Assembly (NCBI GenBank): GCA_050084985.1
Contig: JBITNC010000002.1
Span: 31,682,001-31,746,000, forward strand
DNA from: Nageia nagi
Taxonomy: Eukaryota; Pinophyta
Reading direction: 5' to 3'
Length of the DNA: 64,000 bases
Notes under the pieces: model-generated
Told to the model about the DNA's origin: nothing
The model's database searches: none
What the model saw: the letters and a program-made list of their open reading frames with translations, nothing else
Translations under genes and position numbers: made by a program
Shown: one piece after another, positions 11,042-22,939 of the stretch
Position numbering within the stretch: position 1 is the stretch's first letter
Layout: each line of letters opens with the position of its first letter

Positions 11042-11582
11042 TGATGAATTCAAAAGAATTAAAAAAAAAACAAAATGGAGCTAAAATATAATAACAGTAA
11101 ATGGAGTTGAATAGGAACAAGATAGATTAATGCAAAAAATGAAATTACAATATGAAGTTCAAATAATGAAGCTTCATTCACCTTTGAATGGTGAGAGTTA
11201 CATAAAATTGAAATAAACACCTTGCTATATTAGCATAATAAAAAACAAAAAAAGTTACAAGCATAGTAAACCTAGTAATTAAAGCCAAGAGCTTTTACAC
11301 ATGTTGAATACTCCAAGATGACATGGAAGACAAAAATAAAACACACAAAAATGCTAAACAATGCCTCAAGAATAATGAGTTTTGAGGTACTTTTAATTTG
11401 GTCCTAATTGTTAGGTTGCAGATCAGTTGGAATGGTATAATAGATTGTTTGAGGATCAGTTGGTACATTTGGGGGCTAATTGAATGGAGGTCAATTGGCT
11501 AATCGATCTATAGGGTACTAGTTGGATAATAAAATTAGAAAATATTAAGTTTTACATTGGGACAAGCATTGATTTTCCAACA
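11042..11582 (-). repeat. 3' LTR of the copia element
   Basis: On the minus strand it starts TGTTGGAAAATCAATGC and ends AATTCATCA, giving TG...CA ends. It aligns along its full length with 15,861-16,388, with many substitutions and a few short indels. GGTCAATTGG-type words near the U3 end are shared by both copies. Confidence 0.93.
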
Positions 11583-11594
11583 TTCTTCCCCTTA
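11583..11594 (-). promoter_or_regulatory. Polypurine tract of the copia element
   Basis: On the minus strand, TAAGGGGAAGAA lies immediately before the TG of the 3' LTR, the position where plus-strand DNA synthesis is primed. Confidence 0.85.
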
Positions 11595-11619
11595 ATGCCA
11601 AGAGGGCTTACCATGGAAT

Positions 11620-12240
11620 CTTTGAGCATCATATACCAAGCCTTGACAACAACTTTCATGATGATATCAACCAAAACTGATCTTGGTATTGCAATATGAA
11701 GCTTGATTTATTTCTTCTCCACCATGTCATGGATGAAATGGTATTTTAGTTGAAAGTACTTTAACCTACTGTGGTGGATGGGATTGTGTGCCAATTGAAT
11801 GACACTCTGATTATCATAGTAAAGAATGGTTGGTCCATGTTGTTTCTCACAAATCTCTTCAAACAACTTTCTCAACCATAATGCTTGAGCATTGACTATT
11901 GTGAGAGCAATATACTCTACTTCACAAGAGGAAAGTGTTACTATAGATTACTTCTTGGAGCTCCATGTAATCAAATCTAAACCAAGTGAGAAATATTTTC
12001 CAGAAGTGGACTTCCTATCATCAATATTGCTTTCCCAATCACTATCATTGAAACCAACAAGTTCCATCCTCTCCACATGAGAATAATGGAGACCAAAATT
12101 AATGGTTCCTTTAACATATCTCAAAATTTGCTTTGCAACCTTCATATGCAAAATGAAAGGATCATTCATGTATCTAGATATAATTGAGACAATAGATTGA
12201 ATATCAAGCCTATTATTGTAAAGAAACATGAGACTACCTA
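11620..12240 (-). pseudogene. Copia RNase H remnant
   Basis: An open stretch at 11,948-12,229 reads NRLDIQSIVSIISRYM, AAKQ-type KVAKQILRYVKGT, then GFNDSDWESNIDDRKSTSG and LITWSSKK. These are the classic copia RNase H blocks; the Asp of DSDW is present. Downstream toward 11,640 further pieces appear in other frames. RNase H would remove the RNA strand during cDNA synthesis. Confidence 0.9.
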
Positions 12241-12299
12241 CAATGCTCCTAAATTATGTTACATTTACTTTTGGAACACCATATTGTTTGCAAAGTAAC

Positions 12300-13210
12300 T
12301 CTTTAGGAGCTATATGATTTAAAATAATAGTACAATTATCCATACCATATTTTGTGAGCATGTATCTTGCATACTTGCTTTAAAAAATGAAAATTTGATC
12401 TTGACATTGGTGGACCTCCATGTCAAGAAAGTATCTCATGAGCCCTACATCATTCATATCAAACTTTTGCATCAAATCAGTTCTGAACTTGACATTCATG
12501 ATGGAATCAAATTCCATATAAATTAAATCATCAACATAAAGAGAAACAAGTAAAATCTGATTACCTTCTCTCTTGGTATAGAGTGTTAGCTCATTTTTAC
12601 TCCTTATGAGCCCAAACCTTTGGAAGTATCCATCAATCTAAGTGTACCAAGCTCTTGGAGCTTGCTTGAGACCATACAATGCCTTATTGAGCTTGTACAC
12701 ATTCTTCTCTTTTCCTTACACTTAAAATCCTTGAGGTTGTTGCACATAAACCTCCTCATCCAAGTAGCCATTCAATAATGCACTCTTTACATCCATGTGA
12801 TGCACATTCCAATGATTTTAGGCTGTTAATGAAAGAATCATTCTTACTATTTCTTTTCTTGCAACCAATGCACAAGTTTCCTCATAATCCATACCATATT
12901 CTGTGTAAACCCTTTGAAAACCAATCTTTCTTTATGTCTTTCAATTATTCCATCATTGTTGTATTTAGTTTTATAGACTTTCTTGGAGCCTACACATCTC
13001 TTTCCTTTGGGAAACTCATTAAGTTCCCAAGTATCATTCTTTTTAATTGAGTGAAGCTTTTCTTGCATGATATTTAACCAAATATTTTTTGTACAAGCTT
13101 CCTCATAACAATATGGATCAAAATAAGAAAAAATAACATTTTGGGTTGTATACAATGCAAAATTAACCATCTTCGCCTTTAGGTTTTTATCTATTTTCCA
13201 TATCACTAAA
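12300..13210 (-). pseudogene. Copia reverse transcriptase remnant
   Basis: The open stretch at 12,847-13,206 includes W-x-x-A-M-type NIMQEKLHSIKKNDTWEL and VYKTKYNNDGIIERHKERLV, the N-terminal copia RT blocks (family form K.N..G.I.R.K.RLV). The catalytic motif LYVDDL is intact at about 12,527-12,538. The stretch between is broken by stops. So the active-site codons survive although the frame does not. Confidence 0.9.
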
Positions 13211-13479
13211 TTGCTTCAAAAACATTTTTCATCTCATGAAATTGACTTCTAGTAATCCTTTGGTGAAAATTTGTATCTAAAAATTGAGAAGGATGATGGT
13301 TTTGAAAATATTTTTTTATCTATTTTTATCTTCATCACTTCTTGAATCGCATTGGGAGAACCTCCACTTGAAGGAGAAGTAGGAGTGGATTTAAAGCTAT
13401 TGGAGGGACTTACTAAAGGACTTAGAGACACAACTTAAAGAATTGGAAGAGAATTTAATCTCTTGGGCTACACATTATT

Positions 13480-14330
13480 CAATTTTGAAGTGTTTTCATG
13501 GCTGGACACTTGTTCTCAAAATCCATAATGCATTTTTGTTGTTGTCCATAGACTTTTTCCTCCTTAGAAATGACATTCCTTGATACTAGTATTTTTCTAG
13601 TTTTGGGATTGTAAAGCCTATGTGCTTTACTCTCTTCACTATATCCAATGAACATACATGGTTCCCTCTTTGCATCCATTTTTTTTATTCTCTTTTGGCA
13701 CATGAGCATATGTTAAATAACCAAAAACTCTAAAATATCAAACATTTGGCTTCTTGTCATACCAAGCTTTAAAAGGGGTCTTTCATTCAATTGTATTTGT
13801 TGAGAATATATTTAAAATATAATTAGATGTTCTCACTACTTCAGCCTAATACATGTTATGCAATTTTTTGGATTGTAACAAGCATATTTCCATCTCCATG
13901 AGAGTTCTATTTTTTCTCTTAGCCACTCTATTTTATTGAGGAGTATAAGCTATAGTATATTGCCTCTTAATACCATGCTCCTTGCAAAATTCAATAAATT
14001 TATTAGAGGAATATTCTCCCCCTCTATTACTTCTTACACATTTAATTTTATGCTCACTCTCATTCTTAACCAACTCCCTAAATTCCTTAAAATACACAAA
14101 TACTTCATATTTATGTTTGAGAAAATAAACCCAACACATTCTACTAAAAATCATCATAAAAATGAAGAAATAGGAATTCATAGCAATCTTATTTGATTGC
14201 ATTGGTCCACATAAATCACTATGCACTAATTTTAATGGGAATGAGATCATCCATGCTTTCCCATGATCAAATTCCTATCTTGCTTGCTTGCCCAAAACAT
14301 AAGCTTCACAAACAGATTTTAGATCTTCAA
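13480..14330 (-). pseudogene. Copia integrase remnant
   Basis: The stretch 13,933-14,250 reads LVHSDLCGPM (first catalytic Asp present), then CVRSNRGGEYSS, where the second catalytic Asp of the usual SDRGGEY is Asn, and HGIKRQYTIAYTPQ. Below 13,930 another frame gives VAERKNRTLMEM with the catalytic Glu. The piece at 13,479-13,709 (CMFIGYSEESKAHRLYNPKT) is the copia integrase C-terminal region. The D-to-N change alone would inactivate the enzyme. Confidence 0.9.
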
Positions 14331-14479
14331 TAAGAAGTAAACTAGGAACAAGATCATGAGATAAATTCAAGCTATTAAAACTCAAGTGGCCAAATTTGAG
14401 ATGACACAACCAAGACATGTCATTTACAACCATATTTTCATGAAGAATGTCCCTTTATCTCCAATATTCAATGTAAATA

Positions 14480-15320
14480 ATCAATTGGCAGTCATATGAA
14501 TAGTAGTAGCATGCTTGTTCTCATAATTCTTGTCAAAATTTTCATATTTTCCATCATCAAAAACCAACTTGTAGTTGTTCTCCATAATTTGCGCAACACT
14601 AAGCAAATTATGAGCCATATCCAGAGTGTGATAAACATCATTCACCTTCTTCATTCCAAGATTGATAGGTACGATAATCATGCCTTTACCAACCACTTCT
14701 ATTGCATAATTATTTCCAAGCTTAATGTTTGACATGTAGGAATTATCAATTGAGGAGAGAAAATCCCACTTTGAGATCATATGGTTTAAGCAACCAGTGT
14801 CCAACAACCAAGTTTCTTCACCTTTTGTTTTAGCTACATTAGTTGTCTCCTCCATGGAAAGAAAGAGAGTTTGACCACACTCTTCTTCCTCTCCATAATT
14901 GGTTGCTCTTCCTTCACCATTGACTTCTTGTTTGGCTCTACACTTCCTTTCATAGTGCCCATATTTATTGTAGTAAAAATAATAAGTATTTCTCGTCACT
15001 ATTTCCTCTACCTCTTCCTCTTAAGTTTGAAGAGCCTTTTCTTCCTCTTCTCTACCTTTGCCTCTTTGTTATATTCTATCTCTTCCTCTTCCATATCCAT
15101 TAGAGATTGATTCAAATTATTTTGTAGTAAAGACTTTCTCATCATTATTGGACTGGAATGGCTCATCATCTAGCCTCTCTATAAGAGAGCCAATGAGAGA
15201 ATCAATCTCCATTTGAGAGAGGTATTTAGTTTCTTCCAATATCATAACAATGTAATTCCATTTCTTAGTGAGAGATATTATAATTTTTAATAATTATTGC
15301 CTTTTCTAAGGTCTCTCCAA
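14480..15320 (-). pseudogene. Copia nucleocapsid and protease remnant
   Basis: The open stretch 14,481-14,999 begins with a damaged CCHC knuckle (FYYNKYGHYERKC; the first two Cys positions are lost). It continues to the protease active site WLLDTGCLNHM, with the catalytic D-T-G kept. It ends in the GAG-pre-integrase block (VYHTLDMAHNLLSV). Upstream of 15,000 to 15,320 the basic linker is present in other frames. Confidence 0.88.
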
Positions 15321-15323
15321 GAG

Positions 15324-15752
15324 TTAATATCTTATCACTCTAACACAATAATTTGAAGCTTTATTAGTCTCCTTAATCTTGAGAGTCTCAAATTCTTTCC
15401 TTAGAGTCTGCAACTTCACTTCTTTAACTTTTTCACTCCCTTGTAAGCCTTCCTTTAACATTTTCCAAGCATCTTTGGTTGTCTTACAACCTAGAATTTT
15501 GGGAAAAATGCTCCTATCAAGAGCTACTTGGAGGTGAGACAAGGCAAGAGAGTTTTTGCTCCTACATTCCTTTTTGGCCTTCTTATCATATGTTGAAAGA
15601 GTGCTCCAATATGTTGGCTTTGTGTATCCATCATCAATAATGTCCCACAAATATTTTCCTATGAGCAAAGTTTGTATCTTAATGCTCCAGTACTCATAAT
15701 CACTACCATACAACTATGGAATAAGAATATATGAGCTTGTGTTGCTAGCCAT
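15324..15752 (-). pseudogene. Copia gag N-terminal domain (UBN2 type)
   Basis: The ATG at 15,752-15,750 opens MASNTSSYILIP, then an in-frame TAG, then YGSDYEYWSIKIQTLL. This is the standard copia gag start (Y...W...M..LL). It continues with ALSHLQVALDRSIFPKI, DAWKMLKEGLQG and LRKEFETLKIKE. The start lies about 95 bp inside the PBS, as expected. Confidence 0.9.
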
Positions 15753-15846
15753 TATATCTACAAACAAAGAAACAAAGACTCTACAAGCAACCTTTGCAAT
15801 TGTTAGAAGCCACAAGCTTTCTCAAACCCAACTAAGACCCAACAAA

Positions 15847-15858
15847 GCTATCATACCA
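15847..15858 (-). promoter_or_regulatory. Primer binding site of the copia element
   Basis: The minus strand reads TGGTATGATAGC two bases inside the 5' LTR. It differs at two positions from TGGTATCAGAGC, the complement of the initiator tRNA-Met 3' end. Confidence 0.85.
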
Positions 15859-15860
15859 AA

Positions 15861-16388
15861 TGATAAATTCAAAAGAATTTAAATAAATAAAAATGGAGCT
15901 AAAATGTAATAACAGTAAATGGAACTAAATAGGAACAAGATAGATTAATACAAAAAATAAAATTACAATATGAAGTTCAGTAATGAAGCTTCATTCACTT
16001 TTTAATGGTGAGAGTTACAAGAAATTGAATTAACCACTCTGCTATATTAGCATGATAAAAAATAAACTAAGTTACAAGCATACTAAACCTAATAACAAAA
16101 TCCAATAACTTTTACACAAGTCGAATACTCTAGGGTGAGCTGGAAGATAAAATAAAATGCATAAAAACACCAAAAAATGCATCAATTTCAAGGCACTTTT
16201 AATCTAGGCCTAATCGATAGGATATAAATTGGTTAGATAGGTCTAATTAATTGTCTAAGGATCGGTTGGCATGTTTGGGGGCTGGTTGGATGGAGGTTGA
16301 TTGGTTAGCCGATCTGCAAGGTATCGATTGGATAGTAAACTCAAAAAATGTTAAGTTTTTCCTTAGGACAAGCATTGAGTTTCCAACA
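15861..16388 (-). repeat. 5' LTR of the copia element
   Basis: On the minus strand it starts TGTTGGAAACTCAATGC and ends AATTTATCA. It is the partner of 11,042-11,582. Confidence 0.93.
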
Positions 16389-16936
16389 AAAATTGTACAA
16401 TAGATCCTAACTAAGAAAAAGGTTGTAAAATAACTAAATAGATTTACATGAATTTAATTGAACATAGAAAAACTTAAAAATAAATACACAAAAAATGCTT
16501 ATTCATTCTTCATATTTGAACATATTTGTTGTTGTCCTCCTCTAGTTTGCCTCTAACAAAAAAACTAAGAAAAAAGGATCGTACATCCTCTTACTAATAA
16601 GAAAAAATCACAATAGTGATAGTAAATATAAGAAGTTACAAAATATACATTTGTAGTAGCTACATTTGTTATAGTGCAAATATTATAAAAGAAAATAAAT
16701 GGTAGACATTTTTATGGATCAAATCATTGCAACATTTTTCAAGAACATCACAATATCATAAAAGATTCAAAGCAATATCAAAATATTTTTTAAAATCATC
16801 ATAATTATCTCTATCAATATATTTTAAATATTTTTCCTTTATTGCAATATTAGGTTAAACCATTGATATATTTTCATGTTTATAATTTTTATTTTGATTA
16901 GTTTAACAAATAACTCAAGATTTGATCACTTTTTAA
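16389..16936. other. No gene seen; possible CACTA-type terminus at 16,661-16,676
   Basis: AT-rich flank of the copia element. The minus-strand word CACTATAACAAATGTA ending at 16,676 matches 7,244-7,259 in inverted orientation; see findings. Confidence 0.4.
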
Positions 16937-17086
16937 GGATTACATTTACTAGGGTAAATCCCATAAAATCCTTAATCCATCTATTTTATATTTATTCTTG
17001 TTACTATAAACTTGATGATCTATGTCAAAGACGATATGATAAGGAATACAAAATTCAAATTCAAAGTTTTCACTATTAAAACAATA
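16937..17086 (+). repeat. Left inverted-repeat arm
   Basis: Pairs with 18,020-18,169. Shared core words include ATCTATTTTATATTTATTC and GATATGATAAGGAATACAAA. Confidence 0.88.
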
Positions 17087-18019
17087 TATAATCAATTATA
17101 GATATTTTATTGTTAAGATATTTAACCTAATCAACATTAACAAAAGCATCCAAATGAAGTTCCTTATTATTAATCGGAGTTCCTTGATAACAAATTACAT
17201 GATATGAAGTTCCTTATAGATATATAAACATTCTTTTCATAAGTGTCTAATATCTCTTCCTTGGATTTGATATTTATCTACTGATAACTCCCACTAAATA
17301 AGTGATGTTTGGTCTTATACATACCATTGCATACATAAACATCCCCAATGGTCTTCATAGGGATCCATAATATTACCTTTAGCTTTTCTTTTATCTTTGG
17401 GTATTGTTCTATAGACAACTTTAAAAAGTCCCAAACCTTATTCAAATAACACTTATTTAAATTTTAGTAAATTATAAGGGATTCTTGTCATAGAGATTAC
17501 CTAATTTAAATTGTTCTTAAAGTTCTTAGCTAGCAAGCTATATAACATTCTCTCAAATTAATGGCTAGGATCTATTTGAAATAACCCTTAAGATTATCAT
17601 AATTTTTAATTTGTATAGCCCAAAATATTTTATTGCAATTTTTGAAAGGTATTGATTAACTTGGATTTTTCCTCTTTTCAATCTTATCATTAAAATCAAA
17701 ACATGTGGGATGATCTTCATCGTAACTCCATCCATAAAGATAAATCATATTATCTCTTTAATCTAGTTAGTATTTTGTGCTAAGGTGGCTAGGGAATTAG
17801 TTTAAGAAAAATTACCATGATGAAAATAATTATTTTTCTTATTTGAGATATCATGTTGAATACATAAAATTAATTTTTTTTTTTATAATTTCAACATCTA
17901 ATTTTTGTATGAAAATGCTTCTATAAATATAAAAAAGAGTCAACTAAACAAATTAGGTTCACTAAAATGATTGTGTGCGTGTGTATAAATATATATAAAG
18001 TTAAGAGTGAGAGAACATG

Positions 18020-18169
18020 TATTGGTTTAATAGTGAAAACTTTGATTTTGAATTTTGTATTCCTTATCATATCCTCTTTAACATAGATATTCAAGTTTAT
18101 AGTAAGGAGAATAAATATAAAATAGATGAACTAAGGATTTTGAGGGATTTACCCTAGTAAATGTAATCC
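18020..18169 (-). repeat. Right inverted-repeat arm
   Basis: Reverse complement of the left arm; the differences are mainly single substitutions. Confidence 0.88.
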
Positions 18170-19400
18170 TTAAAATATAACTAGTTGCACTATCAACTTT
18201 AGAAGTTGAGTATTATAATTACTCATGGATATAAGGAAGCAATATTTTTAAAAAAGCAACATTCAAAAATTTATTTCATGTGAAAATTAGTAAGGATAGA
18301 TTGTGACACTCAAAGTGAAATCTACCTAGCAAAAAAATCCAACTTATTATCCTTGATCAAAATATACTGATGTATACTTTTACTTAAGCATATTCAGGAA
18401 TGAGATGGAAAAAATGATGTTATAAAAAGTTGATTCATTGAATAATGTTATTGATGCATTTAACAATTATATTAGTACTAAGAAGTTTTATTAGTGTAAG
18501 AGATCAATGGGAATGTTGCTCTTTAAAAGGTCAAGGACATCTGCTAACTGAATTTACAAAGTTTATAACAAGTGAGAGATCGTTATAATATTTGTTTTAA
18601 CTTTGCAAGTATGCAAAAAAAATTTAGATCTATTTTTACAAGAATAGAATTTTCTTTAGTAGTTTTAGGTTGAATTACATATGATTTATATTGTTACAAG
18701 AGTAGAATTTACAAATTTTATACCTTATCCAATGATGTGAGGGGAGTTGGAGAGGAGTGGAAAGATAAAACTCTAAAGTTGAAAAAGGGAGATACCAAAT
18801 TCAAAACTCTCCCCTCTCACATCATGTGGATATTATAAGTCCAACAAATGGGTGACCATGTTGGCATGGATGAGGTTGAGTGTGACTCCCATGTGACTTT
18901 GATAAAAGAGAACCCCTTAGACACAAAATCTAATTCCAAGAAATTGGCATGCAAGGGTGGTTTCATATAAAAAAAATTATGCCTTTAAATAATTGTAATG
19001 TTGTATTTATCATCTACAATTAAAGTGAGTTATTTTTATTTTCTACCACAATTTGTTTTCAAGTGTTTTGTAAAATTATGAGTTGATTTCTTATATTTGT
19101 GTGATTATCTAATCACATAGCTATATGGGGATTGTATTATAATGTATGAAGTTAAAGAATGAGTTAGAAAATGAAAGCATTGTAATATTTTATTAAATAA
19201 ATTTATTTTAAAGATCTAAGACATTTACTACTTTGTTGGATTTTTTCTTAATTTTTTTTTCTTGAGAGAAATATATATATTTCTTGTGAATGTTTTGCAT
19301 TTATGTATTTTATTTTTTGCATTACTTTTCATTGATTTTTAATATCAAAATACTAACAATATTATTCTTTACTTAAAGAGTTTTGTCCATCAAAGTAAAC
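18170..19400. other. No gene seen; one small inverted repeat (18,733-18,823)
   Basis: TGATGTGAGGGGAG at 18,733-18,746 pairs with CTCCCCTCTCACATCA at 18,808-18,823, one indel, loop about 60 bp. No coding motif in any frame. Confidence 0.45.
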
Positions 19401-20112
19401 CCTCCTATAAAATTTAATTCTAAATTTAAATCGTAATTTTATGAAGTATAAAAGATAAAATTAAAAAAATCAATATAATCGTTAAAATTAATAAACTACC
19501 ACTAGATTACTTTGCAACTAATTTACTACGATTATAATTTTCTTTCATATAAATTTTAATTAACACCGAGAGACGTTTCTATAGCTACAATTGGAGGTGG
19601 ATGGAGAGCCAAAATATCGCATGTGAGTCCGTCTATTAAATATTAGTTTCAATATAAAAAAAATGAATCCACTTTATTATTTAAAAAGAAAAGAATAATC
19701 ATCTTCAAAAATATAATTTAAAAACTATATAGATATCATATTTTTTAAGAAAAGTAAATAAAACACATTAAATATAATAAATTATAAGTCTATAGTTACT
19801 TAATTATATCATTTCTTAGTATTGCTATATCAAAGATAAACACATCGAGAATAATATCTCTCAAATTTTTTTTTATATATAAAAAATATATCAAAATTAA
19901 TTTTAATACAATCACAATCTATATTAAATAATTTATTGTTCCTATCACTTGCATATTCGACATTTTCATTGTCATAATATATTATACTTCATTAAATCTA
20001 GTTAATCAATTCTCACATTATGATATAATTCCCATACTAACTTGTTAAGTGAATTAATTATACATTATATCGTTATCTTTGTGGAGGACAATTTCATGTG
20101 AAGTGACAACAC

Positions 20113-20172
20113 AAATAGGTGGATTCGCATATTCGTCTCGATTTAAACATTATTAAAAGTATCCACCTATTT
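20113..20172. other. Hairpin 1: 12-bp perfect stem, 36-nt loop
   Basis: AAATAGGTGGAT pairs with ATCCACCTATTT. Confidence 0.6.
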
Positions 20173-20190
20173 AGGTCCGTGTTGGCTTTT

Positions 20191-20272
20191 ATGTTGTGAA
20201 ACATTAAGAAGGTTCCAATAATTTAAAACATTTAAGAAAGTGACTTTTGGGTGTGTGTGTGTTTCACAACAT
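20191..20272. other. Hairpin 2: 12-bp perfect stem, 58-nt loop
   Basis: ATGTTGTGAAAC pairs with GTTTCACAACAT. It begins 18 bp after hairpin 1. Confidence 0.6.
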
Positions 20273-20550
20273 AATGATATTCAAATAATGCTTATACTTG
20301 TATATTATATTTCTCAACCCCGTATTCTAAAAGGTAAAAGCATTTACTTGAATTAGCAATGCCCACATGTAAAGAATATGCATTGAATTAATATTATCAT
20401 TCCTAATGGAGTTTATGATCATGGTTTTGTTAGATGATGGGTGGATGAGTAGCATCTTCTCATCGTGGAGATGAAGTGGTTGAATCTAATCCACGAACGT
20501 TTAGTGGAAAAATCACTTCTTATTATTATATTTGAAGGTCATCTTTTCTT

Positions 20551-20661
20551 TGATGTTGAAATAAAGAACATTATAACATTTCTATTTTGATGTTGAAATA
20601 AAAAACTATTGCAATTTTTTATTTTGATGTTGAAATATAAAACATTGTAACATTTTTATAT
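20551..20661. repeat. Three copies of a 37-bp unit
   Basis: TGATGTTGAAATA starts at 20,551, 20,588 and 20,625, each followed by AAA-ACATT-type and CATTTTTAT-type words. Confidence 0.85.
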
Positions 20662-21539
20662 AATATAAAAAAGGAAAGGATTTTTTTTTTTTTTTTAAAT
20701 TTAAAATCATAAAATGAATAATATAAAAGTGTTGTTAATGAGTTCAAACTTAAAAGATTAATTTTTTTATGATAAGGAGTGCTCACACACACATATATAT
20801 ATTTAGATTTTTAATGAAGAATATATTATAAAGGATTAATTTATGAAGATATAATATGAAAGATTAATTTTAAAATTTTCAAGAATATAAATTTTTTTAT
20901 GGAATCAATGAGTCTTTTTTTAAGAAATTGGAAAAGTAACTTTTAGATTAAGGACCAATAGGGAATGATGGTTTTTTGTCAACTTGACCTAATTACATCA
21001 TAGTATCTTTATGGATTGTATATGATTCTAACTTTAAAAGGTAAAGAGTTTTGAACTTGGGCCTTCCTAATGGGAGATTTAACCTACCAATTCTCTCCAA
21101 CTCCTCTTTTCTTCAATTTATAAGAACATAACATTTTATAATATAGTAGATTTTACTTCCTATGAAGAATATGTTAAAATTTTATATAAAAAATTATTAT
21201 TTAAAAATATTATTCAATATTTAGAATAAAATTTATAATTAGTAAGATAATATATAACATGATCCTTCATTGGAAATGTTTGAATCTTAATGTTAAGTAG
21301 GATATAATTGATATGATCTTGATATACGTACTATAATTACGAATCAAGATATTTTTCATTTACCATTTAAGATAAAAATCTCAAAGGTATTGAATTAGAT
21401 TGTAAGTATTTTTCAAAAAATGATTTGAAAAGAAAAATGTTTTTAATCATAATTAAGAAGACTCAATTGTAGAATGACTATATTTTTTATATTAGTGATG
21501 TTGGTAATGTCTTACACTATAATGTAATGTTCCAAATTG
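20662..21539. other. No gene or repeat recognised
   Basis: AT-rich, with long A and T runs and no coding motif. Confidence 0.5.
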
Positions 21540-22340
21540 AGAATCACACAAATTGCATCAAGAAAACTCAACAAGTATGAATGTCAAAGAATCAAATCTG
21601 AATTTGTTATTGCTTAAGTGATTAAGTATAATTATTGAAATGGCATTCAAAGGCCCTATAGAGTAGACTCCAAGGAAAAAATGTGGAACAAAAAGGGCCC
21701 AAAAGGTTGGATGTTTGGCTTAAAGGCCAAATTGGATGCTCCTAAAGTCTATAACTCTCTCTCCAATACTAACGTCATACTGTTGGGGCTCTTGAAATGT
21801 GAATAAAATCTCTTCCAAGTTGGATGAACTGGCAAAAGGTTTGGTAGGAGCTTAATGAGGCTCCATTGAGGATACAAAAACTTGATGAGGCTTTTGATCT
21901 TTCTTAGGATGCAATGAGCTTGATGGGGCTTCTTGATCCTATAAATGATAATGGTTGGTGGCCAAGTACAAGTAGTATATGAATGAATAACCAAGATACC
22001 CCTCCAAAAGTATGCTCCTCCTATTTATAGCAAAATACCCCACTCAAGGAATCTAGATCTCACCTAGGAATCACCCCAAGATGGATGTGCCACTTAGGAA
22101 CTCCAACATGGCCCTTAGGATCCATCCAATGACATCATGGGATCTAATTAATTACAATAATGTGGGACATCCTTATTTAGGCATCATTATTCCCTCTAGA
22201 GATTATAATGTGATCTTGGAACTATAAACATTGTTCCATTATTATAATATGCCTAGGAATCATCAATATGATAAATGTTATTCCTAGATCTACTCAAAAT
22301 ACCACTAAATACTCCTATGTATCCCTAGAAGAGGTATGTA
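21540..22340 (-). repeat. Possible solo LTR or LTR fragment
   Basis: This block has a higher GC content and a TATA-type box CTATAAATAG on the minus strand (22,018-22,027), followed on that strand by a transcribed-leader-like region. No partner copy lies in the window and no TG...CA ends or target duplication could be fixed, so this is only a suggestion from composition and the box. Confidence 0.3.
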
Positions 22341-22939
22341 TTAATCTAAGTAGCCTAATGGGACCATTAAAACACATTATGTCTACATATTCCAAGAAGA
22401 GGGATGCCACACAAAGCAATCCCTATTAATGGAATAAAACTATGAATTTCCATGTGTGTAATTATAGAATTTTGGGCTAGGAAAATAACTTCAAAGTACA
22501 ATATCTCTTTTGTTTCTTGAGTAAACCCCATCGTGTAACCTATCAAATTGAATGGCAAGAGATGCTTTATCCATTCTAGAAGACAAATTATCAATCCAAG
22601 GCTTGTGGTAAAATTTATACCTTTTATAAGATCTTTCCATTTTTGGGACATTACTTACATTTAATTTATGATATTTTTAATTGAACACATATTATATTTG
22701 AACTTTATGATATTTAAATAAAAAATAATTATTTTTATTATGGTTTTATAAAGTCACCATAAATATGATTATTTCCTTAATCTATTTGGTAGACATTTAA
22801 ATCTATATTTTTTATTAGTATAAACTTTCTTATTATTCATCATTGAAAAATATTGGAAAAAAACAATGGATGATTAAAAGTAACTATAAGTAAAAACTTG
22901 ATTCAATTCATTACATTATAATTTTTGAATATACAAATA
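22341..22939. other. No gene recognised
   Basis: A 94-codon minus-strand open stretch (22,367-22,651) is hydrophobic and has no family motif; I regard it as chance. Confidence 0.4.

Larger units (their letters stand above)
11042..16388 (-). mobile_element. Ty1/copia LTR retrotransposon, structurally complete, coding-dead
   Basis: The element is 5.35 kb with two LTRs (541 and 528 bp), a tRNA-Met-type PBS, a PPT and the Ty1/copia order gag, protease, integrase, RT, RNase H on the minus strand. Flanks are GAAAT at 11,037-11,041 and AAAAT at 16,389-16,393, a 5-bp target duplication with one G-to-A change. Many stops and frameshifts show it cannot act on its own. LTR differences are mostly transitions, consistent with age plus cytosine methylation. 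Confidence 0.95.
16937..18169. mobile_element. Non-autonomous element with 150-bp terminal inverted repeats, flanked by TTAA
   Basis: The left arm 16,937-17,086 and the right arm 18,020-18,169 are reverse complements over about 150 bp with roughly a dozen differences. Both start GGATTACATTTACTAGGG from the outside. TTAA flanks each end (16,933-16,936 and 18,170-18,173). Because TTAA is its own reverse complement, it is either a 4-bp target duplication or the outermost part of the repeat. The 930-bp interior shows no transposase. The structure suggests a foldback or MITE-like DNA element; the superfamily is not assigned. Confidence 0.8.
19400..20530. other. CpG-retaining, apparently low-copy stretch
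   Basis: About 18 CG dinucleotides occur in 1.1 kb (for example ACCGAGAGACG, TTCGCATATTCGTCTCGA, CCACGAACGTT), clearly more than in neighbouring repeat DNA. No part matches another place in the window and no LTR or pol motif is present. No ORF of note. It could be unmethylated single-copy DNA or a regulatory region. Confidence 0.5.

Noticed and set aside
14496-15110. Plus-strand ORFs opposite the copia gag and protease
   Set aside because: They are antisense shadows of the copia coding sequence on the minus strand.
22367-22651. 94-codon minus-strand ORF
   Set aside because: No motif, hydrophobic chance composition, no related frame nearby.
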